DNA of 15,518 nt from an uncultured Clostridia bacterium (GCA_937892865.1 CALBJG010000032.1:1-15518); one strand, 5' to 3'. Shown: positions 1 through 9,293, counted from the stretch's first letter. A program made the numbers and translations. Notes: generated by a model from the sequence alone, not told the origin.

Positions 1-397
1 GATCCAGGTAGACGTAGTAGTTAAACAGAACGTCTTCCATGGTCAGGGGATGGCCGTCAGAGAACTTGATGCCGTTCTTCAGAACGAAGGTGTAGGTGAC
101 AGTGCCGTCGTCGTTTTCGGTGATGCTGTAATCCTTGGTGACAACAGCTTCATTATCGCCGTATGCGACCTGCACATCGCCATTTACATACTTGGAAGAC
201 AGCATACCGATCTGGGTCATACCCACGATGGTGCCGTCCGGCGCGGAGGTGGAGAAGAAGGGGTTGAACAGACCGTCCAACTGCTCGGACATAATGACCA
301 GAGCATCGGCCTTCTTGGCGGCGCAACCGGCAAGACCGGCGGTCATACCCAGGCAGATCGCCAGGCACAGCGCCAAAGCAAGAATTTTCTTTTTCAT
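1..397 (-). CDS. ABC transporter substrate-binding lipoprotein, family 5 (oligopeptide type), 3' part outside the window
   Basis: Only the first 132 residues are present; the gene runs off the left edge. The start at 397 is supported by AAGGAG at 405-410. A lipoprotein signal peptide (MKKK, then a hydrophobic stretch) ends in the lipobox L-A-G-C with the lipidated Cys at residue 25, so the mature protein sits on the outer face of the membrane. Two stretches fit the N-terminal lobe of SBP_bac_5 proteins (OppA/DppA/NikA): an early strand with 'LFNPFFST' (residues 43-50), and 'YTFVLKNGIKFSDGHPLTMEDV' split over residues 102-123, the classic F-x-L-x-x-G-(I/V)-x-F-S-D-G-x-P-(L/F)-T-x-x-D-V block. 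The family binds oligopeptides, dipeptides or nickel for an ABC importer. The ligand cannot be read from this part, but a protease gene upstream in the same transcription unit favours peptides. It lies 38 nt after the lipoprotein gene with no terminator between them. Confidence 0.88.
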   Translation of the reverse strand, partial: MKKKILALALCLAICLGMTAGLAGCAAKKADALVIMSEQLDGLFNPFFSTSAPDGTIVGMTQIGMLSSKYVNGDVQVAYGDNEAVVTKDYSITENDDGTVTYTFVLKNGIKFSDGHPLTMEDVLFNYYVYLD

Positions 398-435
398 AGT
401 ATCGCTCCTTATATAAACTAAAATTACTTTCCTTG

Positions 436-1743
436 TTATTCAGCGGCAGAGAGGATCACTTTACCGTCTTCCACGCTGACTGCAAGAGATTCGGCATTGT
501 CACCGACCACTTTGCAGGTAATGCCGGTATTTTCCACATCCGGCTCACCCATTCCGCACAGAAGACCGATCTCGTAGTCCTCAGTGGCAAAGAATGCTTT
601 GGTATCGATCTGTACCTCGCCGGAAACAGATACATCGGTCAGTTCCGCATCGTCGGAAACTACGCCCGCCAGCAAGCCGAAACTTGCGCCGGGAACACGG
701 GTGCCGCCCTGAATGGTCAGGGTCGCATTTTCAAAGGTCACGCCGTTAATGGCCGCCTCTTCTGTCAGTTGACCGAAAAGGCCGGTGTTGACCTTGGAAT
801 TGCTGGTTTGGGTAAGGTGAATATTGCGAATGGTGTGGCCGTTGCCCTGAATGGTGCCGGTAAAGTTGCCGTGCATCAGAACCGTAGGCCAGATCTGATC
901 ATTAAAGTCCAGGTCAGATTCCAAAATATAATTGCCGCTGACACTGGCGTTGCTTGCAAACTGTTTTGCGGAGGTGATGCGATACCACTCGCCTTCCATA
1001 TAATCCACATACAGTTTCATCACACCGTTTTCCACGGTGGCATTTTCGTAATTGATGATGCCGGTATGGTGTATGCTGTCGGATGTGACCTTCTGAGTGC
1101 CTTCCGCATCCAGGTAAACATCGCCCCAGGTGTGACCTTCATACTCGGGGAACATACCCATCAGCATTGCGCCTGTCTTTTCATCCCAACCGGGCAGAGG
1201 CGTACCCGTACCGGTTGCCTGGGGCGCAAAGGCTGCGCTTCCCACTTTCGATCCGGAATTCAGATCGTAAATTTCAAACTCAAACAGAGGTACCCACGCT
1301 GCGTACAGTGTCAGCACCGGTTCTGCGGCTGTGTATGTACCGTCTGCCTTAACAGTGAGAACATCTTCTGCAAATTCCCACTGATCTGCGTAGGTGACAT
1401 TCTCCCCTTCTCCGGTCCGCTGGGCATACCAGCCGGCCAGGAAATAACCGTTTTTCACCGCTGTGAATGCCTCTTTGCCCCGATTGGGGTGATTGGGCTC
1501 CAGCAGGGGGATCTTCACATCTCCGTTGCTGTCCTTGGGCAGGTCAGCCAAATTATAGGAGTCTACGATCACCGAGGTGTTGGTGGTAAAAAATCCACCA
1601 TTGGCGTCATATTTGACGCTCACATGATAGCCGCTTTCATCGTTGGCGCGGTAGGGATTCTCTGTGGCTGCGCAGCCGGCAGTTCCCAGCAACATCGCCA
1701 ACGCCAAAAGGGCCGCTATAAACGCTCTGTTATTCTGCTTCAT
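436..1743 (-). CDS. Surface lipoprotein with InlB-type repeat and GLUG-like beta repeats
   Basis: The chosen start (435 residues) gives an AAGGAA site 10 nt upstream. The alternative ATG at 1752 sits 1 nt from that site and is unlikely. A signal peptide ends in T-A-G-C with the lipid-bearing Cys at residue 24; the -3 residue is Thr rather than the usual Leu. Residues 43-150 look like a Listeria-Bacteroides (Flg_new/InlB B-repeat) module: 'KYDANGG' near 44-50, 'NGYFLAGWY' near 98-106, ending 'LYAAW' at 146-150. Residues 253-380 look like a GLUG or right-handed beta-helix region: 'YRITSAKQF', then 'NYILESDLDF', 'FTGTIQGNGHTIRNI', 'TGLFGQL', and 'INGVTFENATLTI'. Such modules occur in surface adhesins and substrate-binding surface proteins. 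No enzyme motif is visible, so the precise role is unknown. It lies 62 nt downstream of the protease gene and 38 nt upstream of the solute-binding protein, suggesting a helper of the same system. Confidence 0.8.
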   Translation of the reverse strand: MKQNNRAFIAALLALAMLLGTAGCAATENPYRANDESGYHVSVKYDANGGFFTTNTSVIVDSYNLADLPKDSNGDVKIPLLEPNHPNRGKEAFTAVKNGYFLAGWYAQRTGEGENVTYADQWEFAEDVLTVKADGTYTAAEPVLTLYAAWVPLFEFEIYDLNSGSKVGSAAFAPQATGTGTPLPGWDEKTGAMLMGMFPEYEGHTWGDVYLDAEGTQKVTSDSIHHTGIINYENATVENGVMKLYVDYMEGEWYRITSAKQFASNASVSGNYILESDLDFNDQIWPTVLMHGNFTGTIQGNGHTIRNIHLTQTSNSKVNTGLFGQLTEEAAINGVTFENATLTIQGGTRVPGASFGLLAGVVSDDAELTDVSVSGEVQIDTKAFFATEDYEIGLLCGMGEPDVENTGITCKVVGDNAESLAVSVEDGKVILSAAE

Positions 1744-1753
1744 AGTAAGCATC

Positions 1754-1759
1754 TTCCTT
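1754..1759 (-). promoter_or_regulatory. Ribosome binding site deciding the lipoprotein start
   Basis: AAGGAA on the minus strand lies 10 nt before the ATG at 1743, but only 1 nt before the in-frame ATG at 1752. The spacing selects 1743, which also gives a normal lipoprotein signal peptide. Confidence 0.7.
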
Positions 1760-1765
1760 CACGGT

Positions 1766-1799
1766 GGGCAAAGCCGTAACCGGAATTACGGCTTTGCCC
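1766..1799 (-). other. Perfect intercistronic hairpin after the protease gene
   Basis: A perfect 14-bp inverted repeat (1766-1779 against 1786-1799) encloses a 6-base loop and begins about 6 nt after the protease stop on the minus strand. It is followed by ACCGTGA rather than a run of T, so it is not a standard intrinsic terminator in this direction. A likely role is to stabilise the 3' end of the long upstream message or to weaken read-through into the two lipoprotein genes. This role is inferred. Confidence 0.6.
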
Positions 1800-1805
1800 C
1801 AGTTC

Positions 1806-4800
1806 TTATTCTTCGGATTCTTCCGTCGCCGCTTCAGCAGATTCTTCCTCTGCTGCGGGCGTTTCCTCTTCTGCGATCTCCTGTTGGGTCTCTGCCTTTG
1901 CAGGTTTCTTCAAACCCTTAATCAGTTCGCAGATCTTGCATTTCTTTTCTTGGGTAGGTTCATTCTTCCGCTTCCGCAGGAAGATAAATGCTGCTGCGCC
2001 GCCGGCAAGAACCACCACACCGACAACGATGCCGATGATCAAGCCCCAGGGGGTAGACTTCTCTTCTACTACGGGGGCGGGTGCTTCCTGGGGTGTCAGC
2101 GCCAGGATACGCTGCTCTGCCTGGAGCAGTTTATCGTAATTGGTGACCAGCGCCTGCTGACCGATGGTGGCGATCTTGTTATACGCTGCCCGGGCTGCTT
2201 CCACGATCTCCTTATGCTCGTAAACGACCCGCTCAGGGATCCGGTTGATCGCGTCGATGGCAGCCAAGGTCACATCGTCAGCCGCAGATGCGCCGTCCAA
2301 GGTCAGGTCAAAGTACTGACCCATAATGAAACTGTCATAATGCTGACCGTTCACCGGGCGTACCAACATCAGTTTGTCGGTCACATAGCCCACATAGTCC
2401 ACAAAGTTTGCGCCATAGTAAACATTGGAGTACATACCGCCGGTGGTGTTCCACATAAAGTAAGGCAGCATACCCATCGGCTGGATGGTCACTTCCGTGC
2501 CGTCGTAGTCGGTATAGGTACCATAGTCACCGGAGCCGGGAATATGTTCCAGGCACTCATAGTAAGTAGGATCAAATTCCTCTTCCAGAATGGGCGCATC
2601 GTAACTGTTGAAGATCACCGTTTCCAGTTTGCCGCAATCGAAGAACGCCTTGTGGCCGATGGCTGCCACCGTATGGGGCAGGGTGACCATCTTGGCATCA
2701 CTGCCGGCAAACGCCATAGATGTGATACGCACCGTTTCGGGGGCTACCTTGATATCCTCGTGGTTAACGCCTGCGTAAGTGATCAGTTCATAACCGGTCT
2801 TGATCTTACAGTACAGAGAACCGTCGATGACCTTCACATTTTCGCTGATATCGTAGGTATAAACGGGGATCTTATGGACAGTGCCGTTGAAATCCGTTTC
2901 CTCCACCTTGTGGAAACTGCCCACATCGCACATTGCGAAGGGGTTGTCGCCCAAAGTCTGGAGCTTATCGCCCAGGGTGACCTTAAACTTGGTCAGATTT
3001 TCCTTGATAAAGGCCTGGGTGCCGATGTGGGTAGCGCCGGAGAGGTCTGCTTCTGCCAGCGCGGTGTAGGCAAAGGCGTGATCGCCCAGAGAAACAGCAG
3101 CAGCCATATTCTCCACGGCATTCAATGCCTTACAGTAGGCAAATGCGCCCTCACCAATGGTCGCGCCCTCTGCGTCTTCTTCCGTAGCGGGCTTCAAGGT
3201 GACAGATGTCAGGCCGCTGTTTACAAAGGCATACTCACCGATGGTGCCGGCAGCAGACAGATCAGCGCCGGTCAGCCCGTCACATTCCATAAAGCAGTAA
3301 TCGCCGATGGAAGTGATCTTGCCCAGGTTAATGGTTGCCAGGCCGGAAGTGCCTGCGAACGCATACTGCTTCAGTTCGGTAACGCCGTCGCCCAGTTTAA
3401 CATCCACCAGGTCACGGCACAGCGCAAAGGCGTACTCCCCTACGCTGGTTGCAGAAGACAAGTCCGCCATTGCCAGTGCGGTAGCGTGTTCAGTGGTCAT
3501 ATACTCGCCTTCTTTGGACACTGCGGCAACCTGCATATTCTCGTCCAGGCAGATGTAGTACTCATCGCCGGAGAATGCGTAGTCACCGATGACCGTTGCC
3601 TTGCTCAAATCGATCTGGGCAAGATCGGTACAGTTGTAGAAGGCCTGCTTGCCGATCTGCGCGCCCTCGCCCAGCGTGACGCTTACCAGGTTGGCAGCGT
3701 TGGCAAAGGCATTGTCGCCGATCACAACATTCTTGCCGATGGTCAGTTCGGTCAGAGGCGCATTGAAATCGTAATAGAAGTACTTTTCGTCGTTCTCATC
3801 ATAGTTCAGCACCTGGAACACATTGTCCACGCTGACCTGGAATGCGAACTTGCCCAATGTAACATCATTACCAACGGTAACAGATGTCAGGTCCATACAT
3901 TCGCTGAACACACCTTCTGCCAGTTCCATACCGTCGGGAACGGTAACGGATGTCAGTTTGGTATGAGAGAAGGCATATCTGCCGATCTCGGTATTTGCGG
4001 TGAAGTTGGGAAGGGCTGTAATGGCGGTCTCAAAGAATGCATACTCGCCAATGCTTGTCAGATCGCCCAGGGCAACGGCTGCCAGGGATTCGGAAGAACC
4101 GAAAGCGTACTCCCCTACCCAGGTAACTGCCGGCAGGTTCACTTCGGTGATCTTGGTATTGTGGGAGAATGCGCCCTTGGCAAGACCGGTAACAGCCGCG
4201 CCGCCAATGTTGTTGGCGGAGAAGGCGCCGGTAATGGTGGGTGCCACAGCGACCAGGGTCTTTCCGTCGGCAGAGAGGATATAATCTGCTGTCTGCGCCT
4301 TATAGGCCTTGTTGCCCTCGCTGACGGTCAGTTTGCTGATCTTGGTATCCCGGAATGCAAACTCGCCGATATCGTTCACATCGGGTCCCAGGGTAACGGA
4401 CTCCATATTCTTACATTCGTAGAACATACCCTCGGGCAGAACTGCGGCATTGACATAGAAATCTTTCAGCGATTCACAGCCGGTGAATGCATACGTGCCG
4501 TATTTGACCACCTTTGCATCGATCGTCACCTTGTTCAGCGCCTTACAACCGGCAAAGGCGTACTGGCCAATGGACTGCAGAGCATCGGATGTGATTACTT
4601 CTTTCAGTTTCTGGTTGCCGGCAAAGGCATAGTCAGAAATCACACAGATAGAAGACAGATCCAATGTGCCTTGCAGGTCACAGTTGTGGAACGCGTCCTG
4701 GCTGACGATCTTCAAGTTGTTCTCGCCGCTGAAAGTGACCTTCTGCAGAGCAGTACAGCCGAAGAACGCGCCGTATTCAATGGATTCCAAAGTGGAGGGA

Positions 4801-7800
4801 AGCACGATCTCTTCCAGAGCAGTGAGGTTTGCAAAGGCGTATGCGCCGATCTTCTCCACGCCCTCGGGAATGATGACCTTGGTAATGGTTGCGTTACCGA
4901 TATACCACTGCTTCACATTTTCCGCATCGTCAAACTCCAGTTCTTCCTGGGTCTTTTCGATGTATTCGAAGTTCGCAAAGGCGAAGTTGCCGATCTCGGT
5001 CAGCGCCAGGTCTTCGGGGAAGGTGACCACGCCGCCATTGCCGTAATAGTGGGTCAGGCTGGGGCCGTTATTGGTAAGGAAAGGATCCTTGACCTCAACG
5101 GAAATTGCCTGAGAATAGTAAGTGCTTCTGTCATCTTGCATGACCTTGACGGTCACAGAGCCGAAGCCCTCTGCCACAGCAGTGACCAAACCGTTTTCGC
5201 TGATCTGCACGATGCTGTCATTGCTGGTTTCAAAAGTAACGGTGGTATCCTTGGGGAAGAATGCGTTTAAGGTGTAGTTCAGTTGTACCGATTCAGAGGG
5301 GTACATACTGAGGTTGAAATTATCTTCAAAGTACCGGGTATCGCCGGTATCGCCGATGTCTTTCTCTTCGTTGTCCACCACATAGTAGGCATTGATGGTC
5401 TTATAGCCATCTACACGGAAGATGTCGACCACCGGCTTATCGAACTTGCGGAAGTTTTCATCGCCCTCTTTTAAGACGGTGACATTGAAAGTAAGACTCT
5501 TATTGGTCTCCGGGTCACGGACTTTCACAACTGCCTTGCCGGAATTCACCGCAACCAGTTTGTTGTTTACGATGCGGACCACATTCTGCCGGGAGGAGGT
5601 GAACTCCAGCAGTTCGCCCCAGGAAGTGCTGGGGTAAACCAGAGGCTCTAAAGAGTAGACCTCGTTGGGGCTGAGGGTCAGACCTTCTTCCAGGCCATCA
5701 AAATAGAAGTCCTGGTAATCGTCCGGCAGACCAACCTCGTAAGTAGCGTAGTTCAGCGCATAGTCATAACAAGTAACGGCAAATGCATTCTTGTTCACGG
5801 AGTTTTCTTTGATCTGATAAATATAATCGGTCAGTTCATAAGTCACATAGGTGGTGCTGTTGCGCTGAGAATAGACCGGTGTCATAAACTGCTCGAAATT
5901 CTTCAGTTCGGGCATGGGATTGCCCTCTTCATCGGTGGAATTGACCACACAGCCAACCTGGGCAGCCATGGCAAAATGGTTGTCGTAAATGGCCATTTTC
6001 GCGTACAGACGATTCTTTTCCATCGCCTTGTCGTACTCGTAATAGAACTCCACATCCGAAAGCGTGGGGGCTTCAAAGTCCACGACCAGCGGGAACTCAA
6101 ACACATTCTTCTTGTTGGTGTCCAATGCGCCGCCATCGTAGTCCATATAACCCACCAGTTTTACCGTATACTCGGTGTTGTTGGCAAGGTTATAGTCCTG
6201 GGTGTCAAATTCAATCTCGATATTGGCGGGGTAAATGCTGCCGCCGTCGCCGTAGGATTTACGCACATCGTCATCCACAGTTTCAAAGATCACATCGCCG
6301 GTCACATCGTCGGTGATGCTGATCTCGATCCGTTCTGCTGCCCGGAGCATACCTGCCCAGACAAAACGCAGGGAGTGAATGGTGCCTTCCTGGTTGGAAA
6401 GGGCGATGTAATCCCGGTTGGCGGAGATCACGATATCCTCCGGATCCTGGAGGAAGTAGTAAGTACCCAGGTAACTGACATAGTCGCTTTCCACGCCGCC
6501 CACAGGACGGGTCGCGTAAGCATCCGCCATGGTCTTATCTTCAAAAGACACCGCATCGTCCAGTTCGTCTGCGTGGGTCTCGAAGTAATCCAGGTCGAAC
6601 ATGGGAGCCTTGGTCCAATCGCCGTAGAAAGCCAGGTAAGGTACGCTGAGGTCAACGGCGTCCTTGTCCTTATTTTCCAGGGTGACGAAGCCTTCCACAT
6701 ACATACCGTTTTCGAAAGACTGATCCAGGTATGCCTTGTTCTCATCGGTCAGAGTAATGGTAATAGATACATCCACGCTCTTACCTGCGAGAACGGTCAA
6801 AACATTTCCCTTCACGCCACCGTCTCCACCGGTAGTAGTAACGGTAACACCGGCGCCTTCCAGAATGTAGGCTTCCTCGGTGACGGTGGTCTTGCCGTGG
6901 GCGGTCTTGGTTTCGGAAACACCCTCGGTCATTACATATGTACCGACAGTATAAGTGCGGGTCTCATCGCCAAAGTTATTGACAGTGAAATTCAGTGTGT
7001 AAACACCGGTTTTTTCCTTGTCGTCGCCCAGTTCGATCTTGGTCTTGTCCATTACCGCGCCGGTTTCGTCCTTGGTGGTGATGTAAGCGTCGGTCTTAAT
7101 GGAGTTAAAGAGGTTTGCAAGCCCTGCGCCCTGCTTACGGACAGCGTAGGGCTGACCGTTGGTGTTGAGAATAATATCTGCGGTGGACATCATCAGTTGA
7201 TTGACCAGCGCGGAAACTTTTACATTGTCATTTGCGATGTCGGGGAAATTCTCCACCACATACTGACGCATCAGCACCACAACGCCTGCCAGGTTGGGAC
7301 AAGCCATGGAAGTACCGGACAGACGGTCATATCCGCCGCCGGTGATGGAGGAGAGGATGTTGCCGCCGTGGGCGGTGAGTTCCGGCTTGATCTTCAGATC
7401 CGGGGTGGGACCCCAGGAGGAGAAGTCCGTCATAAAAGGACCGGAAGCCTGGTCACGGGCAATTTTCAGTGTGCCGGACTTGGCAGCCAGCATCTCGCCG
7501 TCATTTTGAGAAATGGAGCAGACAGCCAGTTGGGCTTTGCCCACATTCATCTTGATCTCACCGGAGACATTGTTGTAGATAATGATACCGGCGGCGCCCT
7601 GGTTTTCTGCGATCATCGCCTTTTCTTCAAAGGTGTTGTCACCGCGGCGGACCAGCACGATCTTGCCGTTTACATCCAGACCGGTATAGTCGGCGCTGCG
7701 GCCGATACCGGGAATGACCACATATTCCATTTCCTTGGAATCGGCATCGCCCAGGAGTCTGTCGAAGAAATTCAGTTCTTCGGCGGCGCTGTTGTTAGCC

Positions 7801-9125
7801 TCTTCAAAGTAGATAATGGTATCGCCGTACAGCAGATACGGTGTAGGCGTGCCGTCGATGGACGCCACGGACAATGCGCCCTTGTAAGTAGAGGGAGAGC
7901 CGACGGTGCCGGTGTCGGGATTGGAGGTCAAAGGCAGGTTGCCGTTTGCCTCGGAACCGTAGGCAGAGGAATAACTGTTGGAAGCGGCAACCACGATGCT
8001 GATGCCGGCAGAGCGGATCTTATCATAAACGCCGTTCAGAACTTCCTCGTCAGATTCCCGGCTGAAGCCGCAGGCTGTACCCAGGGACATATTGATCACA
8101 TCTACGCCCAAAACCACGCAATCTTCCAGCGCAGCCAGGATCCAGGCGCTTCTTGCGGTGTCCATCACATCGGAGAAGATCTTCATAGATACCAACTGGG
8201 CGTTGGGAGCAACGCCGGTGATGGTAGCATCCTTACCCACGATGACACCGGAAACGTGGGTGCCGTGGTTATTGTGGGTGGAGTAGGGATCGGGATCTTT
8301 GTCCGCATAGTCAAAACCGAAAGGAACTTTGTTGTTGATGAACACATCGTCCACGGTAAGGCCTTCGGTCAGTGTTGCAGCGGTGGAAGATGCGAGCGCT
8401 TTGGAAACGTCTTCGTAAGTCAAACCCAACTTTTGGGAAGTAAAATTATCCACGGAAAAGGCGGTATGTTTTGCGTCAAGACCGGTATCCAGCACGGCAA
8501 CGACCATTCCGCTGCCGTCATAGCCGGCGCCTTCGCTTTTGAAAATGCCAGTGTCGTAAACATTGACCTTGTTTTCAACCAGTTTTGTTTCCGCGGGCTT
8601 GTACTCTTCACCCACGATGATGCCGGCTTTGTCACCTAAAGACTTGCAGGTAATGTCAAAATCTCTGGCGGTGATCACCAGTTCAAAACCGCTGATGGCA
8701 GCGCTGTATTCTTCACCTGCGGTATACTTGACACCTGCCTTATCCAGGTTTGCCAAGATCTCCGCTTTGCGGCTGTCCCGGGTAGCAACGATCCGGGCGG
8801 CTTCTTCGCTTTCCAATGCAAACTGGGTAAAACTCATAGTCTTATCCGTTGCCTCGTAAGCGTCCAGCATATTCTGCTCGTCCAGCAAAATGATGACGGA
8901 AATCTCCTCATCATCTTTGATGGTCTCCGGCAGTTTCTGCATCACAGAAGAATCCAGGAAATCTTTGTAATTCACATTCAAATCGCCGGTAAATTCTTTA
9001 ATAAAAGATGCGCTATAACTGACTGCCTGGGCAGTGGGCTGGGCCAACACACTCAGCAACAAAACCCCAACAACCAAAAGCACCAGAATTGTTTGGGTTC
9101 TTTTGTTAAAAAGTCTTTTTATCAT
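1806..9125 (-). CDS. Giant membrane-anchored subtilisin-like (S8) protease with PA, Fn3-like, Big_2 and BspA-like LRR domains
   Basis: This 2439-residue exported protease starts with AAGGCG 9 nt upstream. Order: signal peptide (1-34); propeptide-like region (45-175); S8 catalytic domain with Asp213 (VLDTG), His287 (HGTHVSG), oxyanion Asn383 and Ser606 (SGTSMA); a PA domain (about 465-555) inserted before the Ser motif, as in lactocepin and C5a peptidase; Fn3_5-like region (about 700-840, with 'VPYLAFYGDW'); a second beta region (890-1140); two Big_2-like Ig domains (about 1143-1220 and 1269-1346); about 28 LRR_5/BspA-like repeats (1375-2170); a helical FIVAR-like segment (about 2280-2345); a transmembrane helix (2359-2383) followed by R-K-R-K; and a Glu/Ala-rich cytoplasmic tail containing C-K-I-C (2396-2399). 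There is no LPXTG, so anchoring is by the helix. All catalytic residues are present, so it should be active. The LRR block probably binds substrate or host protein. It is the first gene of the operon with the two lipoproteins. Confidence 0.92.
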   Translation of the reverse strand: MIKRLFNKRTQTILVLLVVGVLLLSVLAQPTAQAVSYSASFIKEFTGDLNVNYKDFLDSSVMQKLPETIKDDEEISVIILLDEQNMLDAYEATDKTMSFTQFALESEEAARIVATRDSRKAEILANLDKAGVKYTAGEEYSAAISGFELVITARDFDITCKSLGDKAGIIVGEEYKPAETKLVENKVNVYDTGIFKSEGAGYDGSGMVVAVLDTGLDAKHTAFSVDNFTSQKLGLTYEDVSKALASSTAATLTEGLTVDDVFINNKVPFGFDYADKDPDPYSTHNNHGTHVSGVIVGKDATITGVAPNAQLVSMKIFSDVMDTARSAWILAALEDCVVLGVDVINMSLGTACGFSRESDEEVLNGVYDKIRSAGISIVVAASNSYSSAYGSEANGNLPLTSNPDTGTVGSPSTYKGALSVASIDGTPTPYLLYGDTIIYFEEANNSAAEELNFFDRLLGDADSKEMEYVVIPGIGRSADYTGLDVNGKIVLVRRGDNTFEEKAMIAENQGAAGIIIYNNVSGEIKMNVGKAQLAVCSISQNDGEMLAAKSGTLKIARDQASGPFMTDFSSWGPTPDLKIKPELTAHGGNILSSITGGGYDRLSGTSMACPNLAGVVVLMRQYVVENFPDIANDNVKVSALVNQLMMSTADIILNTNGQPYAVRKQGAGLANLFNSIKTDAYITTKDETGAVMDKTKIELGDDKEKTGVYTLNFTVNNFGDETRTYTVGTYVMTEGVSETKTAHGKTTVTEEAYILEGAGVTVTTTGGDGGVKGNVLTVLAGKSVDVSITITLTDENKAYLDQSFENGMYVEGFVTLENKDKDAVDLSVPYLAFYGDWTKAPMFDLDYFETHADELDDAVSFEDKTMADAYATRPVGGVESDYVSYLGTYYFLQDPEDIVISANRDYIALSNQEGTIHSLRFVWAGMLRAAERIEISITDDVTGDVIFETVDDDVRKSYGDGGSIYPANIEIEFDTQDYNLANNTEYTVKLVGYMDYDGGALDTNKKNVFEFPLVVDFEAPTLSDVEFYYEYDKAMEKNRLYAKMAIYDNHFAMAAQVGCVVNSTDEEGNPMPELKNFEQFMTPVYSQRNSTTYVTYELTDYIYQIKENSVNKNAFAVTCYDYALNYATYEVGLPDDYQDFYFDGLEEGLTLSPNEVYSLEPLVYPSTSWGELLEFTSSRQNVVRIVNNKLVAVNSGKAVVKVRDPETNKSLTFNVTVLKEGDENFRKFDKPVVDIFRVDGYKTINAYYVVDNEEKDIGDTGDTRYFEDNFNLSMYPSESVQLNYTLNAFFPKDTTVTFETSNDSIVQISENGLVTAVAEGFGSVTVKVMQDDRSTYYSQAISVEVKDPFLTNNGPSLTHYYGNGGVVTFPEDLALTEIGNFAFANFEYIEKTQEELEFDDAENVKQWYIGNATITKVIIPEGVEKIGAYAFANLTALEEIVLPSTLESIEYGAFFGCTALQKVTFSGENNLKIVSQDAFHNCDLQGTLDLSSICVISDYAFAGNQKLKEVITSDALQSIGQYAFAGCKALNKVTIDAKVVKYGTYAFTGCESLKDFYVNAAVLPEGMFYECKNMESVTLGPDVNDIGEFAFRDTKISKLTVSEGNKAYKAQTADYILSADGKTLVAVAPTITGAFSANNIGGAAVTGLAKGAFSHNTKITEVNLPAVTWVGEYAFGSSESLAAVALGDLTSIGEYAFFETAITALPNFTANTEIGRYAFSHTKLTSVTVPDGMELAEGVFSECMDLTSVTVGNDVTLGKFAFQVSVDNVFQVLNYDENDEKYFYYDFNAPLTELTIGKNVVIGDNAFANAANLVSVTLGEGAQIGKQAFYNCTDLAQIDLSKATVIGDYAFSGDEYYICLDENMQVAAVSKEGEYMTTEHATALAMADLSSATSVGEYAFALCRDLVDVKLGDGVTELKQYAFAGTSGLATINLGKITSIGDYCFMECDGLTGADLSAAGTIGEYAFVNSGLTSVTLKPATEEDAEGATIGEGAFAYCKALNAVENMAAAVSLGDHAFAYTALAEADLSGATHIGTQAFIKENLTKFKVTLGDKLQTLGDNPFAMCDVGSFHKVEETDFNGTVHKIPVYTYDISENVKVIDGSLYCKIKTGYELITYAGVNHEDIKVAPETVRITSMAFAGSDAKMVTLPHTVAAIGHKAFFDCGKLETVIFNSYDAPILEEEFDPTYYECLEHIPGSGDYGTYTDYDGTEVTIQPMGMLPYFMWNTTGGMYSNVYYGANFVDYVGYVTDKLMLVRPVNGQHYDSFIMGQYFDLTLDGASAADDVTLAAIDAINRIPERVVYEHKEIVEAARAAYNKIATIGQQALVTNYDKLLQAEQRILALTPQEAPAPVVEEKSTPWGLIIGIVVGVVVLAGGAAAFIFLRKRKNEPTQEKKCKICELIKGLKKPAKAETQQEIAEEETPAAEEESAEAATEESEE
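2616..5003 (-). repeat. Tandem BspA-like leucine-rich repeat region inside the protease gene
   Basis: About 28 copies of a roughly 22-residue unit with the core I-G-x-Y-A-F-x-x-C-x-x-L-x-x-V-x-L are encoded here (residues about 1375-2170). Copies are diverged at DNA level. Two breaks, near residues 1604-1632 and 2098-2120, carry the 'Y-x-L-x-x-D-G-K-T-L-V' type insert often seen in BspA-like proteins. Long insertions also fall near residues 1768-1792 and 1853-1885. Confidence 0.85.
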
Positions 9126-9180
9126 TTACATTTTCGCCTTTCTGTCCGTAGTTCGCGTACAAATATACATACCTCACTAT

Positions 9181-9209
9181 ATAATACTGTATTTAGGGTT
9201 AAAAAGCAA
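9181..9209 (-). promoter_or_regulatory. Probable sigma-A promoter of the protease-lipoprotein operon
   Basis: On the minus strand, TTGCTT (9204-9209) and TATTAT (9181-9186) are separated by 17 nt. This places the transcript start near 9174 and leaves a leader of about 50 nt before the ATG at 9125. The -10 matches 5 of 6 consensus bases and the -35 matches 3 of 6. An AACC/GGTT dyad (9208-9222) overlaps the -35 edge and could be a regulator site, but it is short. Confidence 0.55.
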
Positions 9210-9293
9210 CCAATTTTCGGTTTTATTGCCTTAAAAAGTTAAAAAATTTACAATTTTATTTTTCCGCATTTTGTTGTTTTTTGCTCCCTGCCG

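Noticed and set aside
2616..5003. Possible CRISPR or DNA-level tandem repeat array
   Set aside because: The repetition is at protein level (about 22 residues, LRR_5) with diverged DNA and an unbroken frame; there are no identical repeats with unique spacers.
1764..5270. A plus-strand open frame of 1168 codons opposite the protease gene, and a second of 887 codons at 5976-8639
   Set aside because: They lie in exact antisense register with the protease, have no plausible ribosome binding site or recognisable domain, and are explained by rare TTA/CTA/TCA codons in the real gene. The minus-strand product has clear catalytic motifs and repeats.
9208..9222. AACC/GGTT dyad next to the protease operon promoter as a defined operator
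   Set aside because: The arms are only 4 bases, too short to claim beyond a passing note.
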